Shown piece after piece: positions 52,853 through 62,000 of a DNA stretch of 62,500 nt. Each line of letters opens with the position of its first letter. The first letter of the stretch is position 1. The notes under the pieces are model-generated. The model was not told where the DNA came from, ran no database searches, and saw only the letters and a list, made by a program, of their open reading frames with translations. The stretch is from the NCBI GenBank assembly GCA_002095305.1, contig MIEI01000022.1, positions 1 to 62,500 of the forward strand, given 5' to 3'. The position numbers were made by a program, and so were the translations under genes. Origin of the DNA: Pantoea brenneri (GTDB lineage Bacteria > Pseudomonadota > Gammaproteobacteria > Enterobacterales > Enterobacteriaceae).

Positions 52853-53245
52853 ATGAAGATAGCTAATATAGATCATATACATGTCTACGTTGACCATATT
52901 GAGCACGCAGAGCGCTGGTATCAAGAGATCCTCGGATTTTCACGCGATAACGCACTCGCCTTCTGGTTCAAACAGGGTGGACCGCTGGTGATAAGAAATC
53001 ACGGCGCATCGCTTTCTCTTTTCCTCAGAAAATCTCAGCATCCTGGCCATACGATGGCGTTCGGCGTGGAAGCCACCTTTTTCAGCACCCTATTACCCCG
53101 CCTCAAACACAATGAAATCCCTTTCACCATAAATGACCACGATATCTCTATGTCGGTGTACTTTAGCGATCTTAGTGACAACAAGATTGAAGTGACCTCT
53201 TACGATTACATTCAGGCAAAACAGATACTGAGCAACGTTGCCTGA
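52853..53245 (+). CDS. VOC-family (glyoxalase/dioxygenase fold) protein
   Basis: 130 residues, two beta-alpha-beta-beta-beta modules. IDHIHVYVDHIEHAERWYQE opens module one and SVYFSDLSDNKIEVTSYD closes module two; His8 and Glu near the end are candidate metal ligands. Strong ribosome site GGGAGGAAAACT. Could be a resistance or lyase protein; no substrate evident. Confidence 0.85.
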   Translation: MKIANIDHIHVYVDHIEHAERWYQEILGFSRDNALAFWFKQGGPLVIRNHGASLSLFLRKSQHPGHTMAFGVEATFFSTLLPRLKHNEIPFTINDHDISMSVYFSDLSDNKIEVTSYDYIQAKQILSNVA

Positions 53246-53675
53246 GAATGTCGCTGTTAGCTCTTCACAATGCCAGGCCTGCCTCTACTCAGCAGCCAGC
53301 AAAAAACAGCGTCGAGCAGCTCACCTCCGTTCCAGACACATAGCAGCAGGATGAGGGAAAAATGCCAGGTTTGGTGGCAAAAATGGATACGGGTCAGATG
53401 AGGGTGCGTTAAACTCCGGGGCGCAGGTGAGTCCCGGTCGCCTTTATGTCCGGCGCTAGCAGTATGGCTCTCCTGTGTTTTAATCACGCGAAAGCAGCAG
53501 AGGGAGCAGGCCATGGCGGCTTTCTACCAGACTGAAGCCACTACCACTGTCGTCATTGACCTTGCCGTAAAGCCTGACGTCATAATATCTGCTGCTCGCC
53601 ACGCCTCACGGCGCGTGCAGCATCGCACGGCGTTGCAATGTCGACGTCAAATAATTCTGCTTTGAGGATGCCGTC
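53246..53675. other. 430-base intergenic region
   Basis: I see no convincing gene; a short plus-strand frame from 53513 has no protein-like features. Confidence 0.5.
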
Positions 53676-54170
53676 ATGACCCCTTTTCATCAACTGACTG
53701 CTACCAGTCTGCGTGGCCAGCCTGTCCCGATGGCCGACTACGCTGGCAAGGTGGTTCTGGTGGTTAATACCGCCAGCCATTGTGGCTTCACGCCGCAATA
53801 CGCGGGCCTTGAAGCGCTGTATAAGAAATACGCCGATCAGGGTCTGGTGGTGCTTGGTTTTCCCTGTAACCAGTTCGGAAAGCAGGAACCCGGCGGTGCC
53901 GATGACATCGCGCAGACCTGCCATATCAACTACGGCGTGAGCTTCCCGATGTTCGGGAAAATAGAGGTTAACGGTGCCGCCACGCACCCGCTGTTTCGTT
54001 ACCTGAAAGATGCGTTGCCCGGCGTGCTGGGTGGTCGGATCAAGTGGAACTTCACCAAGTTCCTGATCGGACGCAACGGCAAACCGCTCAGGCGTTTTGC
54101 ACCGATCACCCCTCCGCAAAAAATGGAAGCCGCCATTCTGGCTGCACTTGAAACTGACGCAAAACCTTAG
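53676..54170 (+). CDS. glutathione peroxidase-family thiol peroxidase (BtuE/Gpx-like)
   Basis: 164 residues. Catalytic tetrad visible: Cys36 (ASHCGFTPQ), Gln66 in GFPCNQFGKQEPG, Trp and Asn in KWNFTKFLIG. Cys64 in the FPCNQ segment is the usual second conserved cysteine. Reduces hydrogen and organic peroxides, probably with thioredoxin. GAGGA ribosome site before the ATG. Single gene. Confidence 0.93.
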   Translation: MTPFHQLTATSLRGQPVPMADYAGKVVLVVNTASHCGFTPQYAGLEALYKKYADQGLVVLGFPCNQFGKQEPGGADDIAQTCHINYGVSFPMFGKIEVNGAATHPLFRYLKDALPGVLGGRIKWNFTKFLIGRNGKPLRRFAPITPPQKMEAAILAALETDAKP

Positions 54171-54548
54171 TGTCAGCTCTTCGCCTTTCGATGCTTGCGT
54201 CACGCTGATTCCGGCCGGGTGAGGTTACCGCTCGAGCCTCACGCAAAGCGGACAATGCCAGAGGTAACCCGCGGCCCAGCGAACGCCTGCTATTGCGTAA
54301 CGGTAATCGTATTAGCGTCACGGCGAGATAGTTGCCCGATCTTCAGGCAACATAAATCGCTTATCGGGTATCACCTTAACGTTATGCCATGACCTTTTGT
54401 TGCCCTGTTCCGTTCTTCCCCTAATCAGACGTTGCGTCAGTTTCAGATCCTGGCGCACAGGCTTTTCCGCCATCAGGACCGACCGCTTTATGCCCATGCT
54501 GAGTGACGAATCTCCTTCAACACTCCTGCCCTGGCTGGCACAGTATGG
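54171..54548. other. 378-base intergenic region
   Basis: Between convergent genes; no gene or clear terminator recognised. Confidence 0.5.
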
Positions 54549-55490
54549 TTAGCGACTCAGGGTGGCGTTTAATGCATCAATTGAGGTTTGTAATCCGGCC
54601 TCTACGCTCATAGTCAGATCTTCCATTTCCAGCGAGACATCACCGTCATAGCCGGTCATGCGTAACACTGAAAAGAACTCTTTCCACCATTTCAGATCCT
54701 GACCGCATCCTACCGCCACATAGTTCCAGCTGCGCGTTTTCGTCGCAGTGACCGGCTGATACTCGAGCAAACCATCAATGTCGGCAAGGCCGCGCTCAAT
54801 ACGCGCATCTTTGCCATGCACGTGGAAAACTGCACCTTCGAGCTTACGGGCAGCGGCGATGGGGTCGGCACCCATCGCTATAAGATGAGACGGATCAAGG
54901 TTGATGCCAATCATATCGTCCACCGCATTACGCAGGCGCAGCAGTGTCGAAGGATTGTAAACCAGCTGGGACGGGAACGCCTCGATAGCAATCTGCTCTA
55001 CACCGTGCTGTCTGGCATGCTGTACAAACTTTTTCCACCAGGGAATGGCGACTTCATTCCACTGATAATCAATCACGCCGGGCATGTAGTCTGGCCAGGA
55101 GACAGTGGAAGTGATCCAGTTAGGCACCCGATCATCGGGGCCACCGCCCGGCAGGCCACTCATCATCACAATTTTCTTAACGCCCAGCTTGCCCGCCAGT
55201 TCGACCGCCCGGTAGCTGCTTTTAGTATGCTTTTCTCCCAGTTCACCTGGCGCTAATGGATTACCTGAACAGTTAAGGGCGACAATGCGGATTTCACGCT
55301 GTGCCAGTTGATGTCTGAATTGTTCGAGTTTCGCTGATGATGCCAGCAGCTCCTCAGTTTTCACGTGCGGACAGGGTGACCAGCCGCCTGCTGTCATCTC
55401 AATACCGCTAATACCGTAGCTTTTAACTTTATCCAGCATGGCCGTAAAAGGTAAACCGGCAAGAACATCGGTACATAGTGCGAGTTTCAT
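54549..55490 (-). CDS. sugar phosphate isomerase/epimerase (xylose-isomerase-like TIM barrel)
   Basis: 313 residues of the AP_endonuc_2 fold. Metal-site elements: Glu in GIEMTAGG, IAIEAFPSQLVYNP, NLDPSHLIAMGADP, FHVHGKD, and SLEMED near the end. Enzymes of this kind interconvert keto and aldo sugars or inososes. Fourth gene of a minus-strand operon with a sugar porter and a Gfo/Idh/MocA dehydrogenase, a set that commonly processes inositol-like or oxidised sugars. Confidence 0.9.
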   Translation of the reverse strand: MKLALCTDVLAGLPFTAMLDKVKSYGISGIEMTAGGWSPCPHVKTEELLASSAKLEQFRHQLAQREIRIVALNCSGNPLAPGELGEKHTKSSYRAVELAGKLGVKKIVMMSGLPGGGPDDRVPNWITSTVSWPDYMPGVIDYQWNEVAIPWWKKFVQHARQHGVEQIAIEAFPSQLVYNPSTLLRLRNAVDDMIGINLDPSHLIAMGADPIAAARKLEGAVFHVHGKDARIERGLADIDGLLEYQPVTATKTRSWNYVAVGCGQDLKWWKEFFSVLRMTGYDGDVSLEMEDLTMSVEAGLQTSIDALNATLSR

Positions 55491-55517
55491 GATTAAATCC
55501 TTCGGCTGTTATTAAGA

Positions 55518-55946
55518 TCAGGCTTTCTCAAACTGTTCGATGAATTGCTGTTTTGTTGTAGCCCTGGCTAATAAGGTCGTTTTCACTTCATCACCCAATA
55601 GATTCGCCATACCCGCCAGCACATCAATATGTTCATTTGCTGTCGCCGCGACGGCGACCACAATGAAGACAACCTTGCCGCCTCCCCAGCTTACGCCGTT
55701 GGGAAACTGAAAAACCTGGAAGCCGGTTTTAATAACCAGATCGAGGTTCTCCTTTGCACAATGAGGAAACGCAATTCCGGCACCTATATAGGTCGGGACA
55801 CTCCTTTCCCGGGCCATCATGCCATTAAAAAAACCTGGTTTAACGTAACCCGATTTTTCTAATGCTTCTGCCGCAATCCTTATCGCTTCGGTTTTATCCG
55901 CTGCCCGACACTGTAAATGCAATGCCTCTTCCGTCAGTCGTAACAT
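55518..55946 (-). CDS. orphan PTS EIIA component, fructose/mannitol type
   Basis: 142 residues of the EIIA-Man/Fru/Ntr (PTS_EIIA_2) domain with the phosphorylatable His62 in GAGIAFPHCAKE. No EIIB or EIIC lies nearby; the operon instead encodes an H+-type sugar porter. It could donate phosphate to a transporter elsewhere or regulate the porter or regulator according to PTS state. 27 and 35 bases separate it from its operon neighbours. Confidence 0.9.
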   Translation of the reverse strand: MLRLTEEALHLQCRAADKTEAIRIAAEALEKSGYVKPGFFNGMMARERSVPTYIGAGIAFPHCAKENLDLVIKTGFQVFQFPNGVSWGGGKVVFIVVAVAATANEHIDVLAGMANLLGDEVKTTLLARATTKQQFIEQFEKA

Positions 55947-55981
55947 GGTTCAATCCTCACTTAGTTGCGCGCAGGAAAGGG

Positions 55982-56992
55982 TTAACGATATACAACCGGC
56001 CGTTGCGGAATAAGCACATCATGTTTTTCCCCGTCTTTCAGAGACGCCAGGCCAGCATCGCAGACCAGGGCAACGACGTAGCCATCCCATGAGGAAGGAC
56101 CGCTCATCTCTTTACCTGAATGAATGTTATCGATGAAGTGCTGCACCTCGCGATCATAGGCTGTGGTAAAGCGTTCCATACAGGACTGAGCGATATGTTG
56201 CGCATGCCCCTTTAGCGAACGGGTGGCGATGAGCTGTTGTTCGTTCAACGCAGCAATGGCATTTTCACCGATCACTTCACACCGGATGTCATAACCGTAG
56301 TGACAGTTCACAAACAGTTCGTCGTCCACGTGCACCCCTGATTCCGTCTCAAAAATGACAATAAGCGGATCCTGTAAATGTGGCAGCGCACGGCGGGTTT
56401 TCTTGCGCGGCTTATCGACCCGAACGGATATGATATTCTCATTCAACAGATAGCGAACAATGTCGATTTCGTGGGTGGCGGAGTCATTAATCGCCATTTC
56501 GAGCGTATAACTTTCAGGTACTGAGGGATTACGGTGCGCGCAGTGAATCAGCATGATATCGCCGAGTTCACCGCTATCAATTACCTGCTTCAGCGCCTGA
56601 TAACCGGGGTCAAAACGGCGCATAAAACCAAGCTGCAGCAGCCGTTTCCCCGCTTTAACCTCAGCATCAATAATTTCTCTGGATTCGTCCGCGGTTGGCG
56701 TCAATGGCTTTTCGCAAAATACCGGTTTACCGGCGTTAAAAGCCGCCAGGATCTGTGCTTTATGCGCCGGACCAATTGAACAGATAAATACCGCATCAAC
56801 CTGATCAGAATTAATCATTGCCTCTGCATCATAAAACGCAGTCGCGTTATATTCACTGGCAATCGCATCGGCAGCAGCGTGGTTAATATCACAGACGGCG
56901 GTAACTTTCGCGCCGGTAATAATATCGTTAAAACGTTTCAGGTGGTCGCGGCCAATCATACCCAACCCGATTAATCCGATTTTGACAGTCAT
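55982..56992 (-). CDS. Gfo/Idh/MocA family dehydrogenase (inositol 2-dehydrogenase-like)
   Basis: 336 residues. N-terminal Rossmann fold IGLIGLGMIGRDHLKRFND, the EKPLTPT motif with its catalytic Lys (about 94-98), and the C-terminal domain with a HEIDIVRYLL segment carrying the second catalytic His. It oxidises a polyol or sugar with NAD(P)+, plausibly the substrate brought in by the porter encoded just upstream. Confidence 0.92.
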   Translation of the reverse strand: MTVKIGLIGLGMIGRDHLKRFNDIITGAKVTAVCDINHAAADAIASEYNATAFYDAEAMINSDQVDAVFICSIGPAHKAQILAAFNAGKPVFCEKPLTPTADESREIIDAEVKAGKRLLQLGFMRRFDPGYQALKQVIDSGELGDIMLIHCAHRNPSVPESYTLEMAINDSATHEIDIVRYLLNENIISVRVDKPRKKTRRALPHLQDPLIVIFETESGVHVDDELFVNCHYGYDIRCEVIGENAIAALNEQQLIATRSLKGHAQHIAQSCMERFTTAYDREVQHFIDNIHSGKEMSGPSSWDGYVVALVCDAGLASLKDGEKHDVLIPQRPVVYR

Positions 56993-57017
56993 TGTTCAAT
57001 CCTCTATTACAGTGGCG

Positions 57018-58427
57018 TTAAAAGCGAAATTTCTTTTCAATCTGTTCTAATGTCAGGCCACGGGTTTCGGGCAGATATTTCACCAGCAGGGTCAGCATAA
57101 TGACGTTAGCCGCACCAAAGAAGCCGAAGGTCATTCCACCGCCGTAATGACTTAACAGGTAGGGGAATATCGACTGAATCATGAAATCAAACATCCACAG
57201 ACCAAATACCGCGAACCCCATGCCTGCGCCTCGCATTCTTAACGGATAGATTTCTGCTAACATCAGCCAGAAAACGGGCGCGATCCAGCCCTGCATAAAT
57301 ACCAGGAAAAGCAGCATCAGGCCGAGAATAATGTAGGGAGCATGCGCAAAATTAGCCTGCAGGGTTTCGCTTCCATTGATGGTTTCGGTATGAAAAAAAA
57401 GCTTAAACGCAACGCCAATCAGTACCAGACTGACGGTCACGCCCGCCTGACCGGTAAAGAACATTTTTCGACGAGAGTGTTTACCAATTAACGCGATACC
57501 CAGTAACGTCGCCAGTACCGAAATAACGCCGTTAGCTACCGCCCCCGTCACGGCGGCGGCGTCACCAAGGCCGGTCGCTTTAAGAACCGTAGGGGCGTAA
57601 TACATGATGGTGTTAACACCCGTGACGCGCGTTGCCAGTACAATCATTAAGCCAATCAACACCAGCTGAACCACCCAGCGATGTTTTAATTCGGCGAATA
57701 GATTGAATTTCACCTCATCGGCTTTGACTATCTGTTGTATCTCTTTTATTTCGCGTTCCACCTCTTCCGGCAAACGTAACGTTTTGAGGACTTTTCTTGC
57801 TTTATCCGTCTCGCCCCGCCGGACAAAAAATCGTGGGGATTCCGGCATCATCAGCATTCCAATCCACAATAAGGCGCCAGGAAGTGCCGGTATGGCTAAC
57901 ATAATGCGCCAGTTGTGCTGCATTTCAGGATAGAGATTGACGATGGCGGCATTGACCGAATAGGCAAGGAACTGACCGGTGACAATCATCAGTTCGTTGA
58001 CCGTAACCATTCTTTCTCGCTGATCGGCACGTGCCAGTTCAGATATATATATTGGTACGGTTACCGAGGCACACCCGACGGCTAATCCCAGAATAAACCG
58101 CGCCACTATCATTGACGGCACATCCCATGCAAAGGCAGTCCCTAATGCACCAAAAATAAAAATGATCGCAACCCAAAGCAGGTTTTTTCTGCGGCCCTGT
58201 TTATCGGAGAGATAGCCACCAAATAAGGAGCCCAGCGCTGCACCGAATAACAGAAATGAGGTAATAAAACCCTCCTGAGTCGGAGTCAGGTTTAAATCAT
58301 ATTTCATGAAGAGCAAGGCACCGGAAATTACGCCCGTATCATAGCCAAAGCACAAACCACCAATGGTAGAAACGACAGTTATCATCCTCATTCTTTGAGG
58401 GTTTTGCAGGTGAGTTTTATTGTACAT
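57018..58427 (-). CDS. MFS sugar porter (XylE/AraE/IolT-like)
   Basis: 469 residues from the ATG at 58427; a TTG at 58463 is in frame but unlikely. Sugar-porter signatures: GGLCFGYDTGVISGALLF, the DKQGRRK loop, PESPRFFVRRG after helix 6, and the terminal PETRGLTLEQIE. Proton-driven import of a sugar or inositol. Leads the operon 57018-54549 and is divergent from the AraC regulator. Confidence 0.93.
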   Translation of the reverse strand: MYNKTHLQNPQRMRMITVVSTIGGLCFGYDTGVISGALLFMKYDLNLTPTQEGFITSFLLFGAALGSLFGGYLSDKQGRRKNLLWVAIIFIFGALGTAFAWDVPSMIVARFILGLAVGCASVTVPIYISELARADQRERMVTVNELMIVTGQFLAYSVNAAIVNLYPEMQHNWRIMLAIPALPGALLWIGMLMMPESPRFFVRRGETDKARKVLKTLRLPEEVEREIKEIQQIVKADEVKFNLFAELKHRWVVQLVLIGLMIVLATRVTGVNTIMYYAPTVLKATGLGDAAAVTGAVANGVISVLATLLGIALIGKHSRRKMFFTGQAGVTVSLVLIGVAFKLFFHTETINGSETLQANFAHAPYIILGLMLLFLVFMQGWIAPVFWLMLAEIYPLRMRGAGMGFAVFGLWMFDFMIQSIFPYLLSHYGGGMTFGFFGAANVIMLTLLVKYLPETRGLTLEQIEKKFRF

Positions 58428-58690
58428 ATCTGTTCCATCTGGTTGTAAGGTAAGCCACTGCAAGCCAGTTAATGACCCGCGACAGGCTCATAATATTTAG
58501 CTGAATATCAGTGAATATTTTTTAATACAGAGAAACGTTATTTTTTCATGTCTATGAATCAAATATTCGACACACCTTTATCGTTGCCATGAAGTTATAT
58601 CAAACAGAATTTTAAATACCAGCAACCTTGAGATACTGCATTCTGCCACGTGCGGAGGATCAAAAATTGCGAAGGAAAAACCCTTTTTCA

Positions 58691-58706
58691 GGTGACGATT
58701 GTCACA
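58691..58706. promoter_or_regulatory. CRP-type site 1
   Basis: GGTGA-CGATTG-TCACA, nine of ten core positions match; 264 bases upstream of the porter start. Confidence 0.6.
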
Positions 58707-58996
58707 ACCTGTGGTTTATACGTTGACATAGCAAGAATGAAGAGAGTTAAAAACATTCCCTGAAGAAACTTTCACGCTGAATTAATAGAATAAAAACATC
58801 TTTATTCACTACCAGCAGATTAGAATAAAGCCTCGTGTTAGCTGGTCTGCTCGTCAAATAATGCGGCACGCTTAGCAATAGCAAATTTCATGACTTTTTA
58901 TTTTTTTGTCTGTTTAACCCCTGTAATTAGTAGGGTTTTGACAATTCGGCACAGGCTCCCGTTTTTCGCCAGGCCTGGCTACAGTGCGATTTAAAC

Positions 58997-59012
58997 TGTG
59001 ACGAAGATCAAC
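58997..59012. promoter_or_regulatory. CRP-type site 2
   Basis: TGTGA-CGAAGA-TCAAC, eight of ten core positions match; 169 bases upstream of the araC-type start. Confidence 0.45.
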
Positions 59013-59180
59013 CTGATATTCAGCTTTACACCGCTGGATCACAACAACCTGCAGTTGCATGCCAAAAAATATTTAAAATATATTATTTATCAGTAAGTTA
59101 ATTTATTGTAAAAAGCAACATTGATGATTACGGGTTCGCTCAGTAATGTAACAATAGCGATCTGATAACAGGAGCATCCT

Positions 59181-60050
59181 ATGCTGACCTTTTGCCTCAA
59201 TGAACATTGTTCTTCACGCGGGTTTGAAACCGGTCTGCGACCTCGTCTTACATTTATCTGTAAAGCTGAAGGGAGTGAGGCGGCGATTCCACGGGTGATG
59301 CACAAGCACCACGACCGCTTCGAACTCATGTTCATTCGTGGCGGCAGCGGTGTCTATAACATAGACGGCCGGGGTTACAGCGTTAAAAAAGGTGACCTGA
59401 TAGTGTTTAACGCCAATGTGTTGCATGACGAAACCCCAACAGCAACGGAAGACTTATTGATTTATAGCTGTGGCGTTGAGCAATTGAAAGTAGACGGTTT
59501 ACCTGTGAATGTTCTCACGCCCCGCACACAGTCGCCGGTAATACCTTGCGGTGAGTTTTATGATGAGATAGGTCAGCTGTTTGATCTGATGTGGTCGCAC
59601 GTCAGCAGCAAGCAGTTGTACAGCGCTGAAATTGGCAATAATCTGCTGGGCGTCTTGATTTTAATCTGCCGGAATTTATGGCTGGAGCATAAACACGAGC
59701 AGGAAACGCCTATTATTCTGCTGGGACAGCGCGTTAAAGAGTATATAGATAACCACTATAAGGAAGATATTGCGCTGATGTCTATAGCCACTACGTTGAA
59801 TATGAATCAGTTTTATTTGTCCCACGCCTTCAAAGACTATTCTGGTTATTCTCCGAAGCAGTATCAGACTCGCCGTCGTATTGGTGAAGCACAAAATTTA
59901 TTATTAAGTACCGAGTCCGGCATAACTGAAATAGCTAACGCTGTCGGTTACGATAATGTCAATAATTTCCATCGCATATTCCATAACCTTGTCGGCATAC
60001 CGCCGGCTCGTTATAAAAAATTCTGGCTGACCGGTCAGATTAAAACCTGA
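59181..60050 (+). CDS. AraC-family regulator with cupin sensor domain
   Basis: 289 residues. N-terminal sugar-binding cupin (HKHHDRFELMFIRGGSGVYN and KKGDLIVFNANVLHDE), C-terminal double helix-turn-helix (DIALMSIATTLNMNQFYLSH, GITEIANAVGYDNVNNFHRI, about 187-285). RhaS/AraC-like activator, expected to switch on the divergent sugar porter operon when its sugar binds. ATAACAGGAGCATCC precedes the ATG. Confidence 0.93.
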   Translation: MLTFCLNEHCSSRGFETGLRPRLTFICKAEGSEAAIPRVMHKHHDRFELMFIRGGSGVYNIDGRGYSVKKGDLIVFNANVLHDETPTATEDLLIYSCGVEQLKVDGLPVNVLTPRTQSPVIPCGEFYDEIGQLFDLMWSHVSSKQLYSAEIGNNLLGVLILICRNLWLEHKHEQETPIILLGQRVKEYIDNHYKEDIALMSIATTLNMNQFYLSHAFKDYSGYSPKQYQTRRRIGEAQNLLLSTESGITEIANAVGYDNVNNFHRIFHNLVGIPPARYKKFWLTGQIKT

Positions 60051-60588
60051 CCGGATGACAAAATGATCTGCATAGGTCTATTGTTTCCTGCAGCACCGAA
60101 ATACCTTCACTGGTATGATCAAGAATAAATTTTTACGATGGTGTTCGGTATTAGTGTGGGTGCGATTAGCTGCCGCAGTTCAGCCCCTTTTTTCTGCTAT
60201 TCCTTGCTGCAGTCTGGCTTTATGAAATAACAATCGCTTCGAGAGTTATATGAATGATCTGTGTGGCGGCATCTCTATAATCACCCCGGCGTTCATAGAG
60301 ATGCCTGCAAAAGCACAACTTAAGTGGGCAATATAATACACCTCTGGAACAGTTCGTTAATATTAAGTAGGTTTTATCTTTAGTAGCCAGCATACAGAAT
60401 ACAGCACGCAACACCCAATAATAAGTATATGAATGTTGTGTGCTGTACAGAAATTTCAGTTGGATTTTATAGCTCTGGATAAAACGCCTGTTCACCCGAC
60501 TCAACTATGTTCGGATGATTTCCTGACATACTCATTATGCAGGACCTATAGTACTTTTCACCTCAATACAGTTTTTACGTCATATTCA
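60051..60588. other. 538-base intergenic region with an inverted repeat
   Basis: AT-rich. GGCATCTCTAT (60268-60278) and ATAGAGATGCC (60295-60305) form a perfect 11-bp stem with a 16-base loop. A minus-strand frame of 94 codons across it (60220-60504) has no recognisable features. Confidence 0.5.
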
Positions 60589-61983
60589 TTACCGACTACA
60601 GCGTAAGGCAAAATTCTTTTTCAAAAAGAAAGGACGAAGATAAGCAACAGAATTGGATAGTGGAATGACCTCCTCACTGAGGTTAATGCCCAGTTCTTCA
60701 CGCAGGTATTTTCTGCGCGTTTCAATACGATTCCACATTGACGGGTAAGCTTTCCGGATATCCTGCTGGAGCTGAGCATCTGCTAGTGCAATACATTCTT
60801 CGGCACTGACACCGGTATATTCGGGAACAGACGGAATGATATCAATCTGCATAATCATGCCGCTTTTAAGCTGCTCTGAGGAGCCATAAAAAATGGGGGA
60901 TGACATCCATTCCTCATCAGAAACGAGGTGCCCCGGATTCAGATGCCAGCCGTAGCGTTCTTTAGGATAAATCTGCTGAATGAGATCGTAAAGCGCGCCG
61001 CCGGGCATGCCTATTTTGATATTTTCCAGCCAACCGACAACCGCTGAAAAGTACGGCTTTGCCATGCGTTCCAGATAGTCCTTCTGCGACTCCGGCAATT
61101 CACTTTCTTCAGCGATCACAAAGCCAGTACGGCTTGACAATCCACCTTTGAATCCTGTGGTAATCGAAAGCTGATCGCCCGACTGGACCTTTTTATATGT
61201 CGGATAAATATTAGCTTTATCAAAACGCTGGCCTGTTGCGGCAATCGTGACTACGGTATTGTACTGACCTTCAGATGCGAGAAGAGCCCCCAATTCTACT
61301 TCTCTAATGCCAGGCTCAACAGCGTTGAGGGCGTCAAGAATACAGTTAGATGAAAGGTTGGCACCATACTCATAATGGGCAATTTCATTGGCATTACAGG
61401 TTGCTCGTGCCCCGCTGTGGCCGCCAATAAAAAGGTGAACAGCATTTTCCAGCACCGCCTCTTTATTGAGTGTTTTTTTTATTGCATCCACAATAAAGTA
61501 CGGTAGATCGAAATAATCACGCCCATTTCCGGCGGCTGGCGTAAACATTTTCCAGCCTGCCAGACCCACTTTCTTATTGGTATTGAGACCGGCATTGCTA
61601 AAAATGGTTTCCAGTGGTACTTCATTCTCCATGGGCTGGTTTGGCAGGGAAAAGAATGGACTGTGCACCAGTGATACCGGAACACGCGAGAAGCGGGCTA
61701 GCTTCAGGTTCTCGTTACCGAGAATCACCGTGCAGTCACCTGATTTATCCAGTAGCAGCAGACCTTCTTCGAAGCGAGGAATGAAGCCGGTCAGATATTC
61801 GAAATTCCCCCCGTGCTCCTTGTCTGCATAAATTATCAGAGTATCGAAACCTTCATTCTCCATGCCTTCCAGAATTTTCTCTTTCCGCGCCAGAATTGTT
61901 TCATCAGACAGAAAGACAGGTTCAACTTCAGTGAATTTAACAGGTGCAGCTGTCGGCCCGTACTGGATTGCCCTTGAAACCAT
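60589..61983 (-). CDS. M24-fold (creatinase/prolidase-like) protein with degenerate metal site
   Basis: 464 residues with the creatinase N-terminal domain (about 25-175) and the pita-bread C-terminal domain. The usual first metal aspartates (D-x-G and D-x-T-R-T) are replaced: the segment is GDQLSITTGFKGGLSSRTGF (269-288). The later His and Glu regions remain partly (HLNPGH 347-352, MQIDI 378-382, GVSAEECIAL 391-400). It may be a metal-free creatinase-type hydrolase or a non-enzymatic relative. Probably co-transcribed with the DeoR gene 17 bases upstream. Confidence 0.85.
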   Translation of the reverse strand: MVSRAIQYGPTAAPVKFTEVEPVFLSDETILARKEKILEGMENEGFDTLIIYADKEHGGNFEYLTGFIPRFEEGLLLLDKSGDCTVILGNENLKLARFSRVPVSLVHSPFFSLPNQPMENEVPLETIFSNAGLNTNKKVGLAGWKMFTPAAGNGRDYFDLPYFIVDAIKKTLNKEAVLENAVHLFIGGHSGARATCNANEIAHYEYGANLSSNCILDALNAVEPGIREVELGALLASEGQYNTVVTIAATGQRFDKANIYPTYKKVQSGDQLSITTGFKGGLSSRTGFVIAEESELPESQKDYLERMAKPYFSAVVGWLENIKIGMPGGALYDLIQQIYPKERYGWHLNPGHLVSDEEWMSSPIFYGSSEQLKSGMIMQIDIIPSVPEYTGVSAEECIALADAQLQQDIRKAYPSMWNRIETRRKYLREELGINLSEEVIPLSNSVAYLRPFFLKKNFALRCSR

Positions 61984-62000
61984 GTTGTACTACCTCACGT

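Larger units (their letters stand above)
58428..59180. promoter_or_regulatory. 753-base divergent control region of the sugar operon
   Basis: AT-rich, with two CRP-type sites and a TTGACA element at 58723. No gene in it. The length allows long-range control by the AraC protein and CRP. Confidence 0.6.

Noticed and set aside
52663..52866. Small plus-strand gene before the VOC protein
   Set aside because: It overlaps the strong ribosome site and start of the VOC gene and has no protein-like features.
60220..60504. 94-codon minus-strand frame as a transposase remnant
   Set aside because: A short YERR-type stretch hinted at an IS5-like end, but neighbouring conserved residues are absent and no terminal repeats or target duplication are visible.
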